A DNA stretch of 64,000 nt from Membranipora membranacea (GCA_914767715.1 OU612071.1:5642001-5706000), one strand, 5' to 3'; numbered from the stretch's first letter, positions 34,480 to 47,740 are shown. Notes: generated by a model not told the origin, from the sequence alone. Numbers and translations are program-made.

Positions 34480-34875
34480 AGCATATGATATAGCTATTGT
34501 TATGTTGGCTCATCACACCTGGGATTAAAGGATTTTATTACAACGGCCAATTTCGATCTTGACAACGGTATCTAGGCAACCTCTCACACGTCAATCATAA
34601 ACGTCAAAATTGACCAATAAGAGCCCGTAAAATTTGTAGCGGATGTTTTGAAATCATTGGGACTGGGCAATTTTGATGTATTTTCACCACATTCTGATGC
34701 GATTTTTGGAATAAAACTTTATTTGGCAAGTGTATCACACAATTCTGCTTTAGCACATACGATTCCCATTAAAAAAAATTAACTACTGCTCATCTTATTT
34801 CCGAAAAAGCAGGAGGAATTTGAATGCTGCTAACCCCATTTGAATTTGATATGGCTGGGTGATCGCTTTACATTG
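34480..34875 (+). repeat. Dispersed repeat, second copy
   Basis: Same-orientation relative of 24670-25080. It lies where a further C-terminal exon of the collagen-type gene would be expected. Confidence 0.75.
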
Positions 34876-35244
34876 ACTGGGCCTTATATACCGGTCAAGC
34901 CACTTTAAGAAAAAACTTGTCACATCTAATGCCTGAGCGATTGCTCCACTCAGTCAGCCCCTCAGTATTTCAAGCATCTTAGTTTGATTGCAAGCAACAA
35001 TAAAATCCAGTTGTATACGGTTGATTAACCCAATGTATGTATTCAGCCTGCTGGAGACAACTAGTAAAATATCATGACATTGTTTTTTCTGTTTTTTTCT
35101 ATTGCATTCGACTTACCATGTATGTATTCAGGGAAAGCGTCCACACAGATATATGTAGACGGTGTAAAACCCATACTATCTCCATTACTCATAATATAAC
35201 CCTCAGACAGAGAGAAATACTCAAGTATAGAGAATATCACAAAC

Positions 35245-35266
35245 GCGGATTCCACAAAGAATCCGC
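35245..35266. repeat. Perfect hairpin, 8 bp stem
   Basis: GCGGATTC / GAATCCGC around CACAAA, directly beside the tandem repeat at 35275. Confidence 0.75.
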
Positions 35267-35274
35267 AACAACTT

Positions 35275-35352
35275 AGCCCGAGTCAAACTTGGCCCGAGTC
35301 AAACTTGGCCTGAGCCAAATTTGGCCCGAGCCAAATTTGGCCCGAGCCAAGT
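35275..35352. repeat. 16 bp tandem repeat, about five units
   Basis: Unit 'cttggcccgagtcaaa', with variants gagtc/gagcc and aaac/aaat. Confidence 0.8.
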
Positions 35353-36053
35353 ATCACACAAAACTCATGACGACAACATTGATAAAGTTCTGATTAGTAA
35401 CAGCGTTCGTAAACTATCTATACCTGAGTACAATACCTACACTAATTGATCATCAACTGTTCCTGTGATATTATTAGTATAATTGATTCATTAACCGCTG
35501 GGCCGTTTTAGTTTTAGTTTAGGTTTAGTCTTAGTTTTAGTTTTACGCTAACACCGACTGGTGTCATTTGTTTACCTTAGATGTTTGAGAGACAATAACT
35601 TTCTCAATATTGATATTGTTTTTCTGAAACTTGTTCACACGATAAATCAAGACATGTGTATGTGATGTGGCACAGGAAAAGAACTTGCCTTGCTAAACCC
35701 CTAGTAAAAATAGAAACGGCAACCGTTACACTCATAAACTTTCATTTGTGGCTATAATGGTCATGGGAGTGTGTTTCTTTTATTTGATTGATAAAGGTTA
35801 ATCTAGTATTACGTAACTTTGATTGCAACATTTCAGAGAATATCATACGCTAAAAGATTTAATACTAGCGGGAGTTACGTTAAGCTTGTTTCAGAGTGAC
35901 AACATTTTAGCTTGCTATTTTCAGCTCAGATGCAAGCTGCTCATATAAATTAAAGTGGATGATAGCGGCAGTAATGTTTTTGTTGCTGAAGAATTAGGAA
36001 AAAGACCAATGTTTTCTCGTTCAAACACTTTAACATCTAGGGTAAAACAAAAC
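35353..36053. other. No exon seen between collagen exons b and c; TTTAG-rich tract
   Basis: Intron-like DNA. Repeats of (G)TTTTAG occur at about 35505-35545, a short degenerate run and not a telomere array. Confidence 0.45.
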
Positions 36054-36867
36054 CTGAATATTCTTTTGTCCAGCTCGAGGGGCAGGAAGAGCGACCAGGG
36101 AGCATAGCTGCATGCACATGGGACGTTCTGCTGATAAGCTGAGTCAGGGAAAAGTCCTGAAAATAAAAAAAATACTCTGTATTTTGATTGGTGTAAATTA
36201 TAACAAGATAGTGCGGTTGTGTAAAATCAAGATCATGTCACATCCACATCTAAAAACTTGGCAAGGTATTAGTGGTTGCCAACATTTAGGGCGAAGCTCC
36301 AGTATCTGTGCCAATTTGCTTTCACTTTAGAGCCCAGCAGACCAAGATTTTCTAACACACGCTTTCCTCTGGCTAGCCGGCACTCGTTCTACTGATCAAG
36401 TTTTCAAGCGTTGCCTCTTGATTTGAGGGCTTTGTATGATTTAGCCAACGGTTTAAGTTACTCCATGTGTTTGCCACATTTAGTGTGCTTGTCAAAGGTT
36501 TGAGAGAAATTGGATAACAGAACATCTACGAGCATAATACAATAACATAGACTCACTGCACACAAACGTGAAGTTTAATTAGGACGCATTGGCTTGTAGC
36601 CCTCACTGCAACTCTTAATGGGTAATTAGGGTTATCTCCCCATTGTAATGTTGCTGGTAATCACTATCAAAATTCCTGTCAAATTGCCTCACCTTGTTCT
36701 TGAGGTATCAATGATACGACTTAACATACCTCCGCCATTAGTGTTTGTCTGGTATTCGGCTCCATAGATTCTGGAGTTGTATGTTTTAGTGTTGTATCGG
36801 CTGTATTGAGGCTGCAGAGGCAGACATTGATGGTTAACTCCATCCCCATTATCAAACCAAGAACCTG

Positions 36868-37379
36868 CTGTGAAATGAAATCAGCTTGTAAATTATGGTA
36901 AATGCAACAATGTGCCTTTCTAGCAGAGAACTGTAGCAAAGCAGTTGATGGACACACTCACACACTCCTCCCGCCACCAACAACAGAGGGTACAGATATT
37001 CAACAGCTATCATATGGGAGAGGAAGGGGTCTGACATTCTGGTCTGCGGGATTGGCTGGCAGGGGCCTTGTGGAAGAGTGGTGGGTATGATGCATTGGTG
37101 GTTTGGGTTCCCCTAGTTACTTGCTGGTTCCTGAGAGTAGATCTTGAGAAGCAAACCGCTTTTATCGTAGACTTTATTTTTTTAGTATCATCCTCTTATT
37201 TTTTACTATTTATTCGCAAAAATTGTGTGACAAATAAATAATCAATCAATCATTGTGGTGGTGGTCTTGCCACATCATACCAAACTATTCACCAGCACCA
37301 TTTGAGTGCATATTCAGAACAGTATTGACTTTCGTAATGTTGCTCAATTGACGTCTTGCCTTATGAGATGAGCGGTACC
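36868..37379. other. No gene seen
   Basis: Short ORFs on both strands overlap here without splice support or family resemblance. The missing first collagen exon was looked for and not found. Confidence 0.4.
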
Positions 37380-37800
37380 CGGCCATAATGCCATGGTCAA
37401 AATGCCATTGGGACAAAGTGCCAGTGACATAATTCCATAGCCATAATGCCATGGCCATAATACCAGTGATTGCACCACTGCACACTATCCCGATGCCAAA
37501 ATAACTGGCTGAGAAAATACAGCGTGGCTTGATCTCCTTTGGTTACAGATGTTGGCATTATAGCAATGGTATTTTGGGATATGGTATGTTGTCCCGAATG
37601 GTATTATGTCCAATCCGGCATTATATCCGCTGGTATTTTGACACAACTGCCGTTTTGTACAACTGGTATTTTGGCATTGGTATAGTGTGCGGTGGTGTTA
37701 TCATGGTGTTATGGCATTATGGCCATGGCATTATGGTAATGGCATTATGCCACTGGCATTTTGTCCCAATGGCATTTTGACCATGGCATTTTGTCACGGA
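37380..37800. repeat. TGGCATT minisatellite in inverted arrangement
   Basis: Degenerate 12-15 bp units of 'tggcattatggccatggcat' type run on the plus strand at 37550-37795 and as the reverse complement at 37380-37460. Plus-oriented copies recur at 41250-41515 and 55830-56090. The ORFs rich in W, H and G here are repeat translations. Confidence 0.8.
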
Positions 37801-38345
37801 ATCGAAGGTCGCTGGCCTTACCTGGCCCATTGCGGGGATCCCATGTAGGGATCACTTATTTGGGAGTGCCATTTTTTTCCCTACCAAATTGGCATTTGTG
37901 GGTCCTACTTTAAACAATATGTCATATCTTAGTTCAAAAATAACAAGTAGACAAACAGAATGTCCTTTCTTGCAAAATTAAATCTAAACAAACAGAATTG
38001 ATTATCCTTCATTTATAGTGATCATCACCGCTCAAATTGAAAATTATACCATCATACAAAACACATGATAGTTCTAGTGGTGGCAAGGAGGCACTGCCTC
38101 CCATAAAAGAAGCTGAATAAAGTGGCCTAAAGCACATTAATTGAGAGACCCATGTCAGACAGAATCAGCTTAAAACCCTTCATTTATTACTATTTATAAT
38201 ATCTTATAATTGTTCTATACAAACTCATGCTTTGTACTCTCTCTCAGTGGAAGCCCCCTCCAGAAATCCTGCCAGTTTGTCTGATATATGCGTCCCTGAT
38301 GCACATATCCTTTCTAATATTATACACAGTGTTTACTTAATTTAC
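37801..38345. repeat. Segmental duplication block S5, middle-left copy
   Basis: Collinear with 41515-42040 and 56090-56625 ('atcccatgtagggatcact', 'ggtggcaaggaggcactgcc'). Confidence 0.75.
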
Positions 38346-38845
38346 CTAAATCTTGCAGCATTAGAATTCTCATCTTATGCAACTCAAACTAACGCCTAAG
38401 TTTGTTATCAAACAATGTGACTAGTCTAAAATCACTAGAATGTTATACTAAGATAAGATTGTAACATAAAAACTGCTAGTATAGTGTTCGACTTTGGTGC
38501 ACACGCGAGGGTCAGAATCAAAACGGTTCTCTGCTTGCAAACTTGTTGGATAACTAGAGGCTTACAATGGGGGTGAGTTATAGTACAATTCTAGAAAAAG
38601 TGATTACATCATGGTTCGCGTCTCTTCCTTATTCTTCTTTATCTCAGGCATTTTGAATCATTCACTGTTCTTGTGTTGCAAGGAGATTATCCTCTCTGGC
38701 GTAAACATTTTCACACAATCATTTCAAATTCTTTGCAAGTTATTGTTTTCCGAACTGTTGTAATGTTTTGTAACTGTCCCCCGCGCGAAAACAACCCCGG
38801 GCCACTTTACAATATTGAAAGCTGTCCCATGTTAGCGCGATGTCT
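38346..38845. other. No gene seen
   Basis: Unique AT-rich DNA with short ORFs only. Confidence 0.45.
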
Positions 38846-39900
38846 TAACTTGTGAGTGTTTATCAGGTATGATTTTACATTCATAGATTGTTGTCCATTC
38901 CACGTGATACTGGTTTGTCATTTTTTGTGCAGACAGAACATCCTAGTGCTTGATAACGTACCTCTTATATACTCACAAACTCTCTCCCGCCCGTATTACC
39001 AAACGATTACAGTTGTTGGTGTCAAACTATTTTACTTCCGTTCATTTGATTGATTTGATTTAATCTCGATTCTGATTCAACTTCTTCTCCCCTATGCTGC
39101 TACCTGCTCGCATTCAGAATACAAGGATTTACCTTTCTGTTTTATCACACTATGATCTATGCTGTTCAAGCCCTACCTCATAATTCAACATCTTCTGCAT
39201 TACAGTGACTTTTGTTTTTTCCAGGTTAAAGAAGAGTCCAAGTGAAATTCATCAAATTCAGATTCTTCGTGTGAACTTGGTAAGTTTTACATTAATATAT
39301 CTGCCATACATATCGCGTTCATAAATATGTTATATGATATGCTAATATTTGTATAGGTCATTTTCATAACCTCAAACTTGTTTTGCGCAATGATGATGCG
39401 CAATCCTCTAACAAGAGATATAATCGACTAAGTGGATTACACAACCCAACAGAGTTATAAAAGTGATTTAATGATGCCCTCAAGTGTATTTTACAGCGTT
39501 TATCAGCAAACTATATTTCTTTCAGCGAAGGCTTCAATTTAGAATTATAAGTTATGAGGATGTCAATAATTCTCTTGAAATTTTATCTTCCATCAATAGA
39601 ATGCCATAAAACATCTAAAATCTGTGACCAACTAGGAGATCGGCAGGACAGTATAGTTTACCTGGGTCCCTTTTTAAATATGTAGTGCCAATGACAATGT
39701 TTAAACTGTCACAGATTTATGAAGCTGTGATAACTCATCAAAAAACTAGAGCTCTGATAGTCTATTGGCCCTGGCATCAGGGAGGGTGGGATATCAGTTT
39801 GATGGATTTGCCCCTCATTAATTTGCAGCAAACCACCCAAGTGACAATTTCAGTACTTGAGCAAAGCTTGCAGCTAGTTGGTCTTGATTCATTCTGAAAA
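38846..39900 (+). repeat. Repeat family X, copy 3
   Basis: Closest to copy 1 (5600-6667): it shares the 'aaattcagattcttcg' variant of the exon-like module (39224-39279). It also carries the same small ORF (39685-39897 versus 6461-6667, three residue differences). Confidence 0.75.
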
Positions 39901-39904
39901 TTAA

Positions 39905-40045
39905 TTACACATCATTTGTTTTAGCTATGTTCATTGGTGACGGATTTTTGTTAAAATTATGGCTGTGCTTTTTGTAAACAAAGGATGCACACAAGGCACT
40001 GGGCTTATGATCTGAAATGTCAAAATCTAGAGTGCACGACTTTAT
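39905..40045 (-). pseudogene. LINE endonuclease C-terminal fragment, second copy
   Basis: Only the part with the D-I-S-D-H motif and downstream sequence is present. It jumps at about 40045 to 'cataaagtttcttcgttca', a junction that deletes about 600 bp relative to the left and right arms. Confidence 0.55.
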
Positions 40046-42281
40046 GTGTCATAAAGTTTCTTCGTTCAATTTCGATGATATCTGGGGTTCGATGTGGTTC
40101 ACAAACTGAGAGGTAGTGACTTGTAACAAATATTTCCAAACTATTCTCTAAAATAATAAATGACAGATACCTATGAATTATTACTAACTTTTTATCGAAA
40201 GCCAAGTCTTGACTCATGCATTTTATAGAGGTTTGTGACAAACAGGATGTTCAAGGTTGAATCTCATGTTGTAAATTTAGTATATGATAATGAGGATATA
40301 GGTAATTTTTTAGATCTCTTCCGACCATATACACATAGAACATACTTTATTTTTATAAGCGAAGGTATAAAAGCCAATTTGCAGAGCTGTTTCATTTAAA
40401 ATGTGGTGTTACTAGACACAATTTTTCTTTTTCTTGAATATACATGCAAAGAAATTGATTATTTTGCTTCTATTTAATGAGAATGTGTAGAATTTTATAT
40501 GTACAACCACCTGTAGCGGACTGGGTGATTTGCGCAGGACACAAATTTCTGTCAATAATGAAAAATCTGACAATAATCATTCATATAGCACAAGCATCTA
40601 AGCTGTAATACACAAGAAAGAACTTGTTTTACAGAAATTTTGCCACAAAATTTGGAATTATTGGCAAAAGTAAAATTATATTGTTATACACGGGACTGAA
40701 AACTAACAAAACTTGTGTAAATTAAACTTAGTAATAATTTTATAACACAATGTGTGAATATTGTAGTGTAGAGCAAAATTCTCTTATACCGATGTGTATG
40801 CCACAATATAACCCACCAGTGTTGAAACACGCAGGTCGGCGTACAGGACACTAAATTATGCTCTGGTAACAATGGTCACGAAAAATCTAGCAGCTGTCCA
40901 GGTGCACATTTTAACTTTAGTCAAGCCAAGGAGTTGTCTCTAACTCCTTCAAACCCCAAGACATAAAGTTGGTCAAGTTTAAAGAGTCAATTAATTTGCC
41001 ATATCCCACAGAGTTGGCGGGGCAATATTTGGCTGCAATTTCTGCAACATACACTAGCCTTCAGTACACATTGGACCCAACAAACCCAAGAGATCAACAA
41101 AAATCAATGTTGAAACTTCGATATCATACTTGAACAGTGAATGAGATGGCTCTAACCAGCTCAAGCACCTGCTAATCTGACCGAGCAACTTGCGGCTGTA
41201 AAATAACTAACCGAGAAAATACAGCATGGCTTGATCTCTTTTGGTTACAAATTTTGGCATTATGGCAATGGTATTTTGGGAGATGGTGTGTCGTCACGAA
41301 TGGTATTATGTCCAATGCGGCATTATATCCACTGGTATTTTGACACAACACAGGCGTTTTGTACAACTGGCCTTTTGTACAACTGGTATTTTGGCATCGG
41401 TATAGTGTGCAGTGTTGTTATCGCCTCTGGCATTATAGCCATGTCATTATGGCCATGGCATTGTGACACTGGCATTTTGTCCCAATGGCATTTTGACCCA
41501 GGCATTTTGCCACGGAATTGAAGGTCACTGGCCTTACCTGGCCAATTGCGGGTATCCCATGTAGGGATCACTAATGTGAGAGGGCGATTTTTTTTTCCGA
41601 ATTGGCATTTGTGGGTCCTACTCTAAACAATATGTCGCCTTACTTCAAAAATATCAAGTAGACAAACAAAATGTCCTTTCTTGCAAAATTAAATCTAAAC
41701 AAACAGAATTGATTACCCATCACTTATAGTGATCATCACCGCTCAAATTTAAAATGTCACCATCATGCAAAACACATGATAGTTCTAGTGGTGGCAAGGA
41801 GGCACTGCCTCCCATAAAAAAGCTGAATAAAGTGCCCTAAAAACATATTAATTGAGAAAACCATATCAGAATCAGCTTAAAACCCTTCATTTATTACTAT
41901 TTATATACCTTATAATATTTCTATACAAACTCAAGCTCTGTACTCTCTCTCAGTGGAAACCCCCTCCAGAAATCCTCCCCTACCAGTTCGTCTGATATAT
42001 GCCCCTGATGCACATATCCTTACTAATATTACACAGTTCAAGTCACAAATAATTCCTACTGTTTGTTCTGAAGCCGCCAATAAATCTGTTCTTTGATTGA
42101 GGTTTAATTGGTATATTATCCAATCGGACTCCAATTACATCAAATTATTGTATGTACGCACAAAGAAAGGTACTAGAGTTCATTCCAATCAATTTTGTAT
42201 GGATCTATCTGACTGGCTCAGACCATTTCCTTTCAAATAAACTATCAAAATGGGTTTATTTTTTCGGTAAGTAGTCATTTC
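40046..42281. repeat. Segmental duplication arm, middle copy
   Basis: Collinear with 54620-56859 through 'acttagtaataattttataa', 'ggtcggcgtacaggacacta', the TGGCATT minisatellite (41250-41515) and block S5. No coding sequence could be supported in it. Confidence 0.75.
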
Positions 42282-43225
42282 GGGGGGGGGGGGGGGGGGG
42301 TGTATCGCCCATGTCACTCCCACTCCAGCCCTTGCATGGCCCGTACACGGCCTATACCACGCACAACACATTGCACCTGATCGCCCATACCTCGCCCAAG
42401 GTTTAACTGCTGTGCGGTGCATGTGCGATGTTCCAACATGGCCCACCCTCGCATTTTCCAGCCCACTCACTTGCTATGAATCGCCCTGGTCAGTCCTGAC
42501 TTGTCCTCTTTCAAAATTATGTTAACTTTTACATTGTAAGCGACCGGATGTCTCTCAACAGTGTAATATTGTCAGCAATAGCTGTTTAAAAATATTTGCA
42601 AAATTTCTTTAATATTTTTTACTTAAACTATTATCAAACTATATTTTCTTTTGTGCAATAATTTTTTTTGAATAGTTTTATGATATAAATCCAACAGAAT
42701 AATTTTTGAATAATATTTTATTTCAGATATAACACATTACCTCCTCATATAAATTGATTAGTATGACTGATGACAAATGAAGCTGAAGGCAATTCAAAAG
42801 CACTGCTGTCAGTGATATTGAACCCTGAAAATATTCTCAGGTGTATTCGCAATGGAAATTTATTGATTTAAAGTTTAAATTCTTTTTGCAAAATCATATT
42901 AGGACGATCAATGCATATGGGTGGGTTAATGTAAATTAGACCAGAAATGTGTGGAAAATGCCAGGGCCTTATATATGGGGCCACAGAAAAATTCTGACAA
43001 TCAGTTTTCAACCCATAGTCACATAGTCACCAATATAGAAGAACTGGAGCACATCATCATTTTGAGTGGTCTGGTTAAAGAATTGGAAGAACCTGAAGCA
43101 GGCCTATTGAGGTGACAAGTTAACATAGTTTGCATGCAAAGCAATGGGGAAATAAATAGAGGTGTTGGACGTTGGTGTTGCAAGGGCGGGAGTTAGCGTG
43201 ACATGGGCGATGCACACCCCCCCCC
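42282..43225. mobile_element. G-run TIR element, middle copy
   Basis: Starts with 19 G then 'tgtatcgcccatgtcac' and ends with the inverse 'gtgacatgggcgatgcacac' followed by nine C. The ends are thus inverted repeats of about 40 bp closed by homopolymer runs. Internal sequence matches the copy at 56860-57842. No transposase ORF, so non-autonomous. Confidence 0.7.
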
Positions 43226-44360
43226 TCCAAACGACCACCTGCCATTTTTTCTAGCACTCTAGTGCTGCCTATAGTAACAACCAAATAATGTAAAAAAAAC
43301 ATTCAAAAATGTACTGAACGGTACTTCAAGCGGTATTTGGATATGCAATTATGCCTCCTTTAAAAAATCTGAATAATGTATGAGCCTTGCTAGTGCTTTG
43401 TACAATTCCTACCTAGAGTAATGTGATATGCCACTCCCATGCGACTAGGGTTGAAAGTTTACCAAGCGAGCATATCTATATCCCATAAAAAAACGAGACA
43501 AATCATAGGTTTAAACGAGCATGGCGCAATAACCGATGCAGATGGTTAAATCTCAAAATGGCCCTCCGGAGAAAAACGGCCAAAGGCAAAAACGTCCGTC
43601 AACAGATTTTTGAGTTTTCAAATCTTAAGTCATCAATACTAAAGTGCTGGGGTACGAAATCGATTTTGAAAATATCCCTCAAAAACCGGCGCTGTTTCAT
43701 TTTTGAGTTTTCTAAAAAGCAATTTAAGTCACTATGTTCCGATGACTATGATATTTTTAGAGGTTTTACCACCTAGGCCTACAAATCTACTATTGAATCA
43801 ATATCTGAGGTGACTTGGTAATTTATCTTACTAATTTTGACAAATTTCCCAACAAACCAACAACAAAAGCAAGTACTGACAATTTAAAACTGAACAAAAA
43901 ACGCAGCTTTCGAATCTGCAGTTTTGACAAACTCGAAAGTTTGACTTAGTTACTTAGTTTGTTACCTCTTATTCTTTCATATTTTCGTTTAAGGTCACCC
44001 ATGATGATTGAAATGAAGGATTTAGCTGATATATGAGACTGAAAACTGAATATCTTCTTGACAGAAATGTCTCCACCCAAGTTCAAGTTCCCTGTTACAC
44101 CTGTGGTCACTTTCAAAGGTAAAATGTACACAAACTTCATTACATTAGCAGTTTATATCGGTGATAGTACCTCACAACAAACTCACCTGAAGGTGATTTA
44201 CTAGAGTGATATTGATATGGGAAGGATTAAGGAGCTTGAATAGAAATGAAACAGCCATGTATGAAACTGACCATTGATGATGTTTAAATTGGTAACCACC
44301 TTTGCATTTCAATGTGATATCGCTGTCACTGTTATCCAAAAAGTTTGATATTCTCAAACC
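43226..44360. repeat. Segmental duplication block S4, middle copy
   Basis: Collinear with 57843-58930 ('aaatggccctccggagaaaa', 'gtgctggggtacgaaatcga'). The ORFs on both strands shift frame between the copies. Confidence 0.75.
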
Positions 44361-45169
44361 TTAGGGTTTGAAAAGCAATGAATCTAAATAGCAAACCTTT
44401 TTGCGGTTAAGGTATTGGCAGCTACGGGAGGGGGGGGGGGGTGATGTAGCTGACGGGCTTGGGAGGAAGGGGTCTAAATCAACAAGCTAAGATACAGTGT
44501 GAATAATTTTGCTTGTGAGTTACAGCAGTTTTATTATTTGTATCCTTACTGTTGTTAAATAAAAAGCCAATAATCTCACTAATATCAACAATTAAAGACA
44601 CAGATAAATATTGTCACTCACAAACCATAATTTCAAATATGGCATCACGCAGTTAAATTAATTAACGAATACAATATAAAACTTGCAATCATTTGCAGAA
44701 ATTTGGTAGCGACAGCAAAAAAGTGAATAAACAGAATACTCTATTGTTATAAATGTCAACAGCTTATAGATTATGTATCGACAGGAATATAAAATTTCAA
44801 AACAGCAGCATCATTATGGCGATTAAACAAATTTTCAATTTATGTATGCACTTCTAACAGCTTGGAGATTCAAAACATTGTAGGGGTAAAAATATGAAAA
44901 AAATGATGAAAGATATTAGCACTTTTTTGGATATAGATTGTGTCTGGGAAAGTTTAAGGTTACTTATTGGCTTTGCACTGTGTAGACGTCTCTACACATT
45001 ATTTATTTCCAAGATGTGATAGTAATGGCGTCTCTGATTCGAGTAATTTGAATCTAAAAATAACGTGTCACTCAAACTGTGCTGTTGTTGCAAGACTGCC
45101 ACAAATTCTGTTGATGTAAAGATCTTTTGATTTTATCACCATGGTCAGCGATGGAGTCTTGACCTACAA
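44361..45169. other. No gene seen; G-tract
   Basis: A G-rich tract at about 44427-44442. The rest is AT-rich unique DNA. Confidence 0.45.
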
Positions 45170-45969
45170 AATAAAACAACTATGAATGAGTAAGAAGTGT
45201 GGCATAATAATGATTTCCATGCAGGATGTCAGACAATGACGCATATTTTAAGGGTTTTGATAGCCATAATTTATAGCCATAATCTGTAACATCGCTTTCC
45301 ATTACCTAAAGATCTAATTATGCTACATGATCATAAACAAAATATAGCAGAAGAAATTTATTGATTGTTATTGATTTTAGGTTTTTTATTGACATCTTTC
45401 ATTCCAACACAATGAGTATTGCAGCAAACAAAATTCTCACAGGGGGTAAAAATAAAACAACAATGAATAAGAAGTGTGGTATAATAATGATTTCCATGCA
45501 GGATGTCAGACAATCACGCATATTTTAAGGGTTTTGATAGCCATAATTTATAGCCATAATCTGTAACATCGCTTTCCATTACCTAAAGATCTAATTATGC
45601 TACATGATCATAAACAAAATATAGCAGAAGAAATTTATTAATTGTTATTGATTTTAGGTTTTTTATTGACATCTTTCATTCCAACACAATGAGTATTGCA
45701 GCAAACAAAATTCTCACAGGGGGTAAAAATAAAACAACAATGAATAAGAAGTGTGGCATAATAATGATTTCCATGCAGGATGTCAGACAATCACGCATAT
45801 TTTAAGGGTTTTGATAGCCATAATTGATAGCCATAATCTGTAACATCGCTTTCCATTACCTAAAGATCTAATTATGCTACATGATCATAAACAAAATATA
45901 GCAGAAGAAATTTATTGATTATTATTGATTTTAGGTTTTTCATTGTTATCTTTCATTCCAACACAATGT
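45170..45969. repeat. 277 bp tandem repeat, about 2.9 units
   Basis: 'tgatttccatgcaggatgtc' recurs at 45211, 45488 and 45765, a constant 277 bp spacing. Units 2 and 3 are nearly identical and unit 1 is slightly diverged. A detached piece ('gcagcaaaaaaattctcaca') lies near 46850. Confidence 0.9.
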
Positions 45970-47010
45970 ATAGCAGTTTTTACTGGGTCGCTAGGTTTAC
46001 CTGAGGCTACTGTTGGAGGTTGAATTTTACTGATTGATGGATCGATAGAAGTTATTTTGGGGTTATATTTTAAGTTTATTTGTGTCCAACTTCCACTGGT
46101 TACTATCGATTAACACACAGTGAAATCTAAAAGAGTAATATGAAATAAATCACATGATAAATGATAATTGAATACACACAAGAAGTTAATTTGATACAAT
46201 TTGATAACTGTAACTGATTAAGCCAGAAATATTTGTTTGACATGTGCACAATTGATCATCAACTGTGAGTCAACAAGGTATAAAATAAATGATAAAAAAA
46301 ACGAACCTTTTGCTCTCTAATAGTAGCTTGTTTGTTTCTGTTGCATAAAAAATCTGCTTACTGTGCAGATAATTTATTAAAGTACGAATTATGTGTATTA
46401 TATTGTATTTTACGACGAATTATGCAAGCTCATCCTACTCTGATGGCTGCGATAAATCTACTGACCAGGATTACCAGTGTTCCTTTCAAATGTATCCCTT
46501 GTTTACCTTGTCCCAACTCAGTCAATAGGATGACATCGCTAGTTTAGGACCAATCCCTAGGTGCAAGACCCGAAAATGATTCCGCCGCAAATATCCGGCT
46601 TAATACAGCGCTTTCAAGACCATTTTATTGTTAGTTTGGCCAGTGCACTGAATCATTATTGTGGTAACAGCTTGCTAAATTTTAGTTTTGTTGACATAAT
46701 GATGATTAAAATGGTACATGATGATTAAAATGGTACAAACATGTTTTTGTTAGGATTATGATCAAGATAGTTATAAAATAGGATTGGTGCTTCTCAGTAA
46801 ATTTAATAAATGATGATACCTGTTAATAATTGTCCGCTACACAATGAGTACTGCAGCAAAAAAATTCTCACAGGGGGAACTCTAACCTGCTTCTCTTCCA
46901 TAACATTTATCTTGTTTCTGATGACCTTTGAAAATATACAGGCAGCAACATGTAGCTCACCAGTAGAGAATAATCTGCAAAAGAAAGAGTGAAATTCTGG
47001 TTTACGGACT
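45970..47010. other. No gene seen
   Basis: AT-rich. It includes the detached 277 bp repeat fragment at about 46838-46880. Confidence 0.45.
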
Positions 47011-47340
47011 TGCTGCTAACATGTCACTCATACCGTTGCCGAGACATTCCACAGCATGAGAGAACCCCCAATTAAAATGGAAAGTAAAAACAACTTGCAC
47101 AATCAATCAATACTGAGCTTGTTCGCCGACAACAGGGTCAAGGGTAAAAGTTACTTGGTGTCATACAGTTGCTGAGACATTCCGCAGCATGAGAGAACCC
47201 AAAAATCAAAATCAAAAATAATTCACACAATCCATCAATACTGAGCTAGTCCGCCGACAACAGAGGGTCATGAGCAACGGTAGTTGCTTAGCCCCATACA
47301 ATTGGTGAGACATTCCACATTCCATGAGAGTAACCAACAA
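47011..47340. repeat. About 133 bp tandem repeat, 2.5 units
   Basis: 'gagacattccacagcatgagagaac' type segments start near 47039, 47172 and 47308, each preceded by 'catac-gttg' and followed by 'cgccgacaacag'. Confidence 0.75.
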
Positions 47341-47740
47341 ACCTAAATCGCTTAGCTAAGTGAAATAAGTGATGGCTACCCGCATGAAACTAATATGCAA
47401 CAAGCTAATTCTTTGGTATGAGGTTTCTGCTTGAAAACTTCTAGTAAAATAATTAATTAAAAATTGAGATAAAAAATGCAGCGGTCTGATCTGATAGTCT
47501 ACGCCAGAGAAGTCGAGTAAATTTCAATTCTGTGAAATCAGCAGCACAAGAAGACTATCCAGTTGATTTCAGTATGGAGATACTAAAAAACCATGACTTT
47601 TACGGATTTAAATTCAGTATCACGTAATTTGGAGCTGTTTGACCAGGAAAACCAACATATGAGAACAGATTAAATTTAGAGCTGAACAATTAACCTCAGT
47701 TCACCAGCCTCTATCATTAGGATATAAATTGTATTGTATC
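47341..47740. other. No gene seen
   Basis: AT-rich unique DNA. Confidence 0.45.

Larger units (their letters stand above)
35117..36867 (-). pseudogene. Short-chain collagen C4-type domain gene, partial and probably frame-broken
   Basis: Three minus-strand exons follow the order of the conserved domain in invertebrate 'short-chain collagen C4-like' proteins. Exon a, 36730-36867 (138 bp, phase 1 to 1), reads GSWFDNGDGVNHQCLPLQPQ then YGAEYQTNTNGG. Exon b, 36054-36156, reads ...NVPCAC in the incoming frame, then MLPGRSSCPSSWTKEYSG in another frame. The family has roughly eight more residues between these motifs, so a deletion with frameshift is likely. Exon c, 35117-35201, reads GYIMSNGDS...STYICVDAFPE and ends in a good donor, but its frame is one base off the phase left by exon b. 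The upstream exon (family motif R-W-G-R-T-T-C-P) and the C-terminal exon were not found. The domain is normally extracellular. The first call of the family rests on memory of the motif pattern. Confidence 0.62.

Noticed and set aside
35505-35545. Telomere-like TTTAG repeat
   Set aside because: Only a few irregular units, with no neighbouring array.
37529-37780. W/H/G-rich ORFs in the TGGCATT tracts (also 41231-41521, 55807-56200)
   Set aside because: They are translations of a degenerate minisatellite open in several frames.
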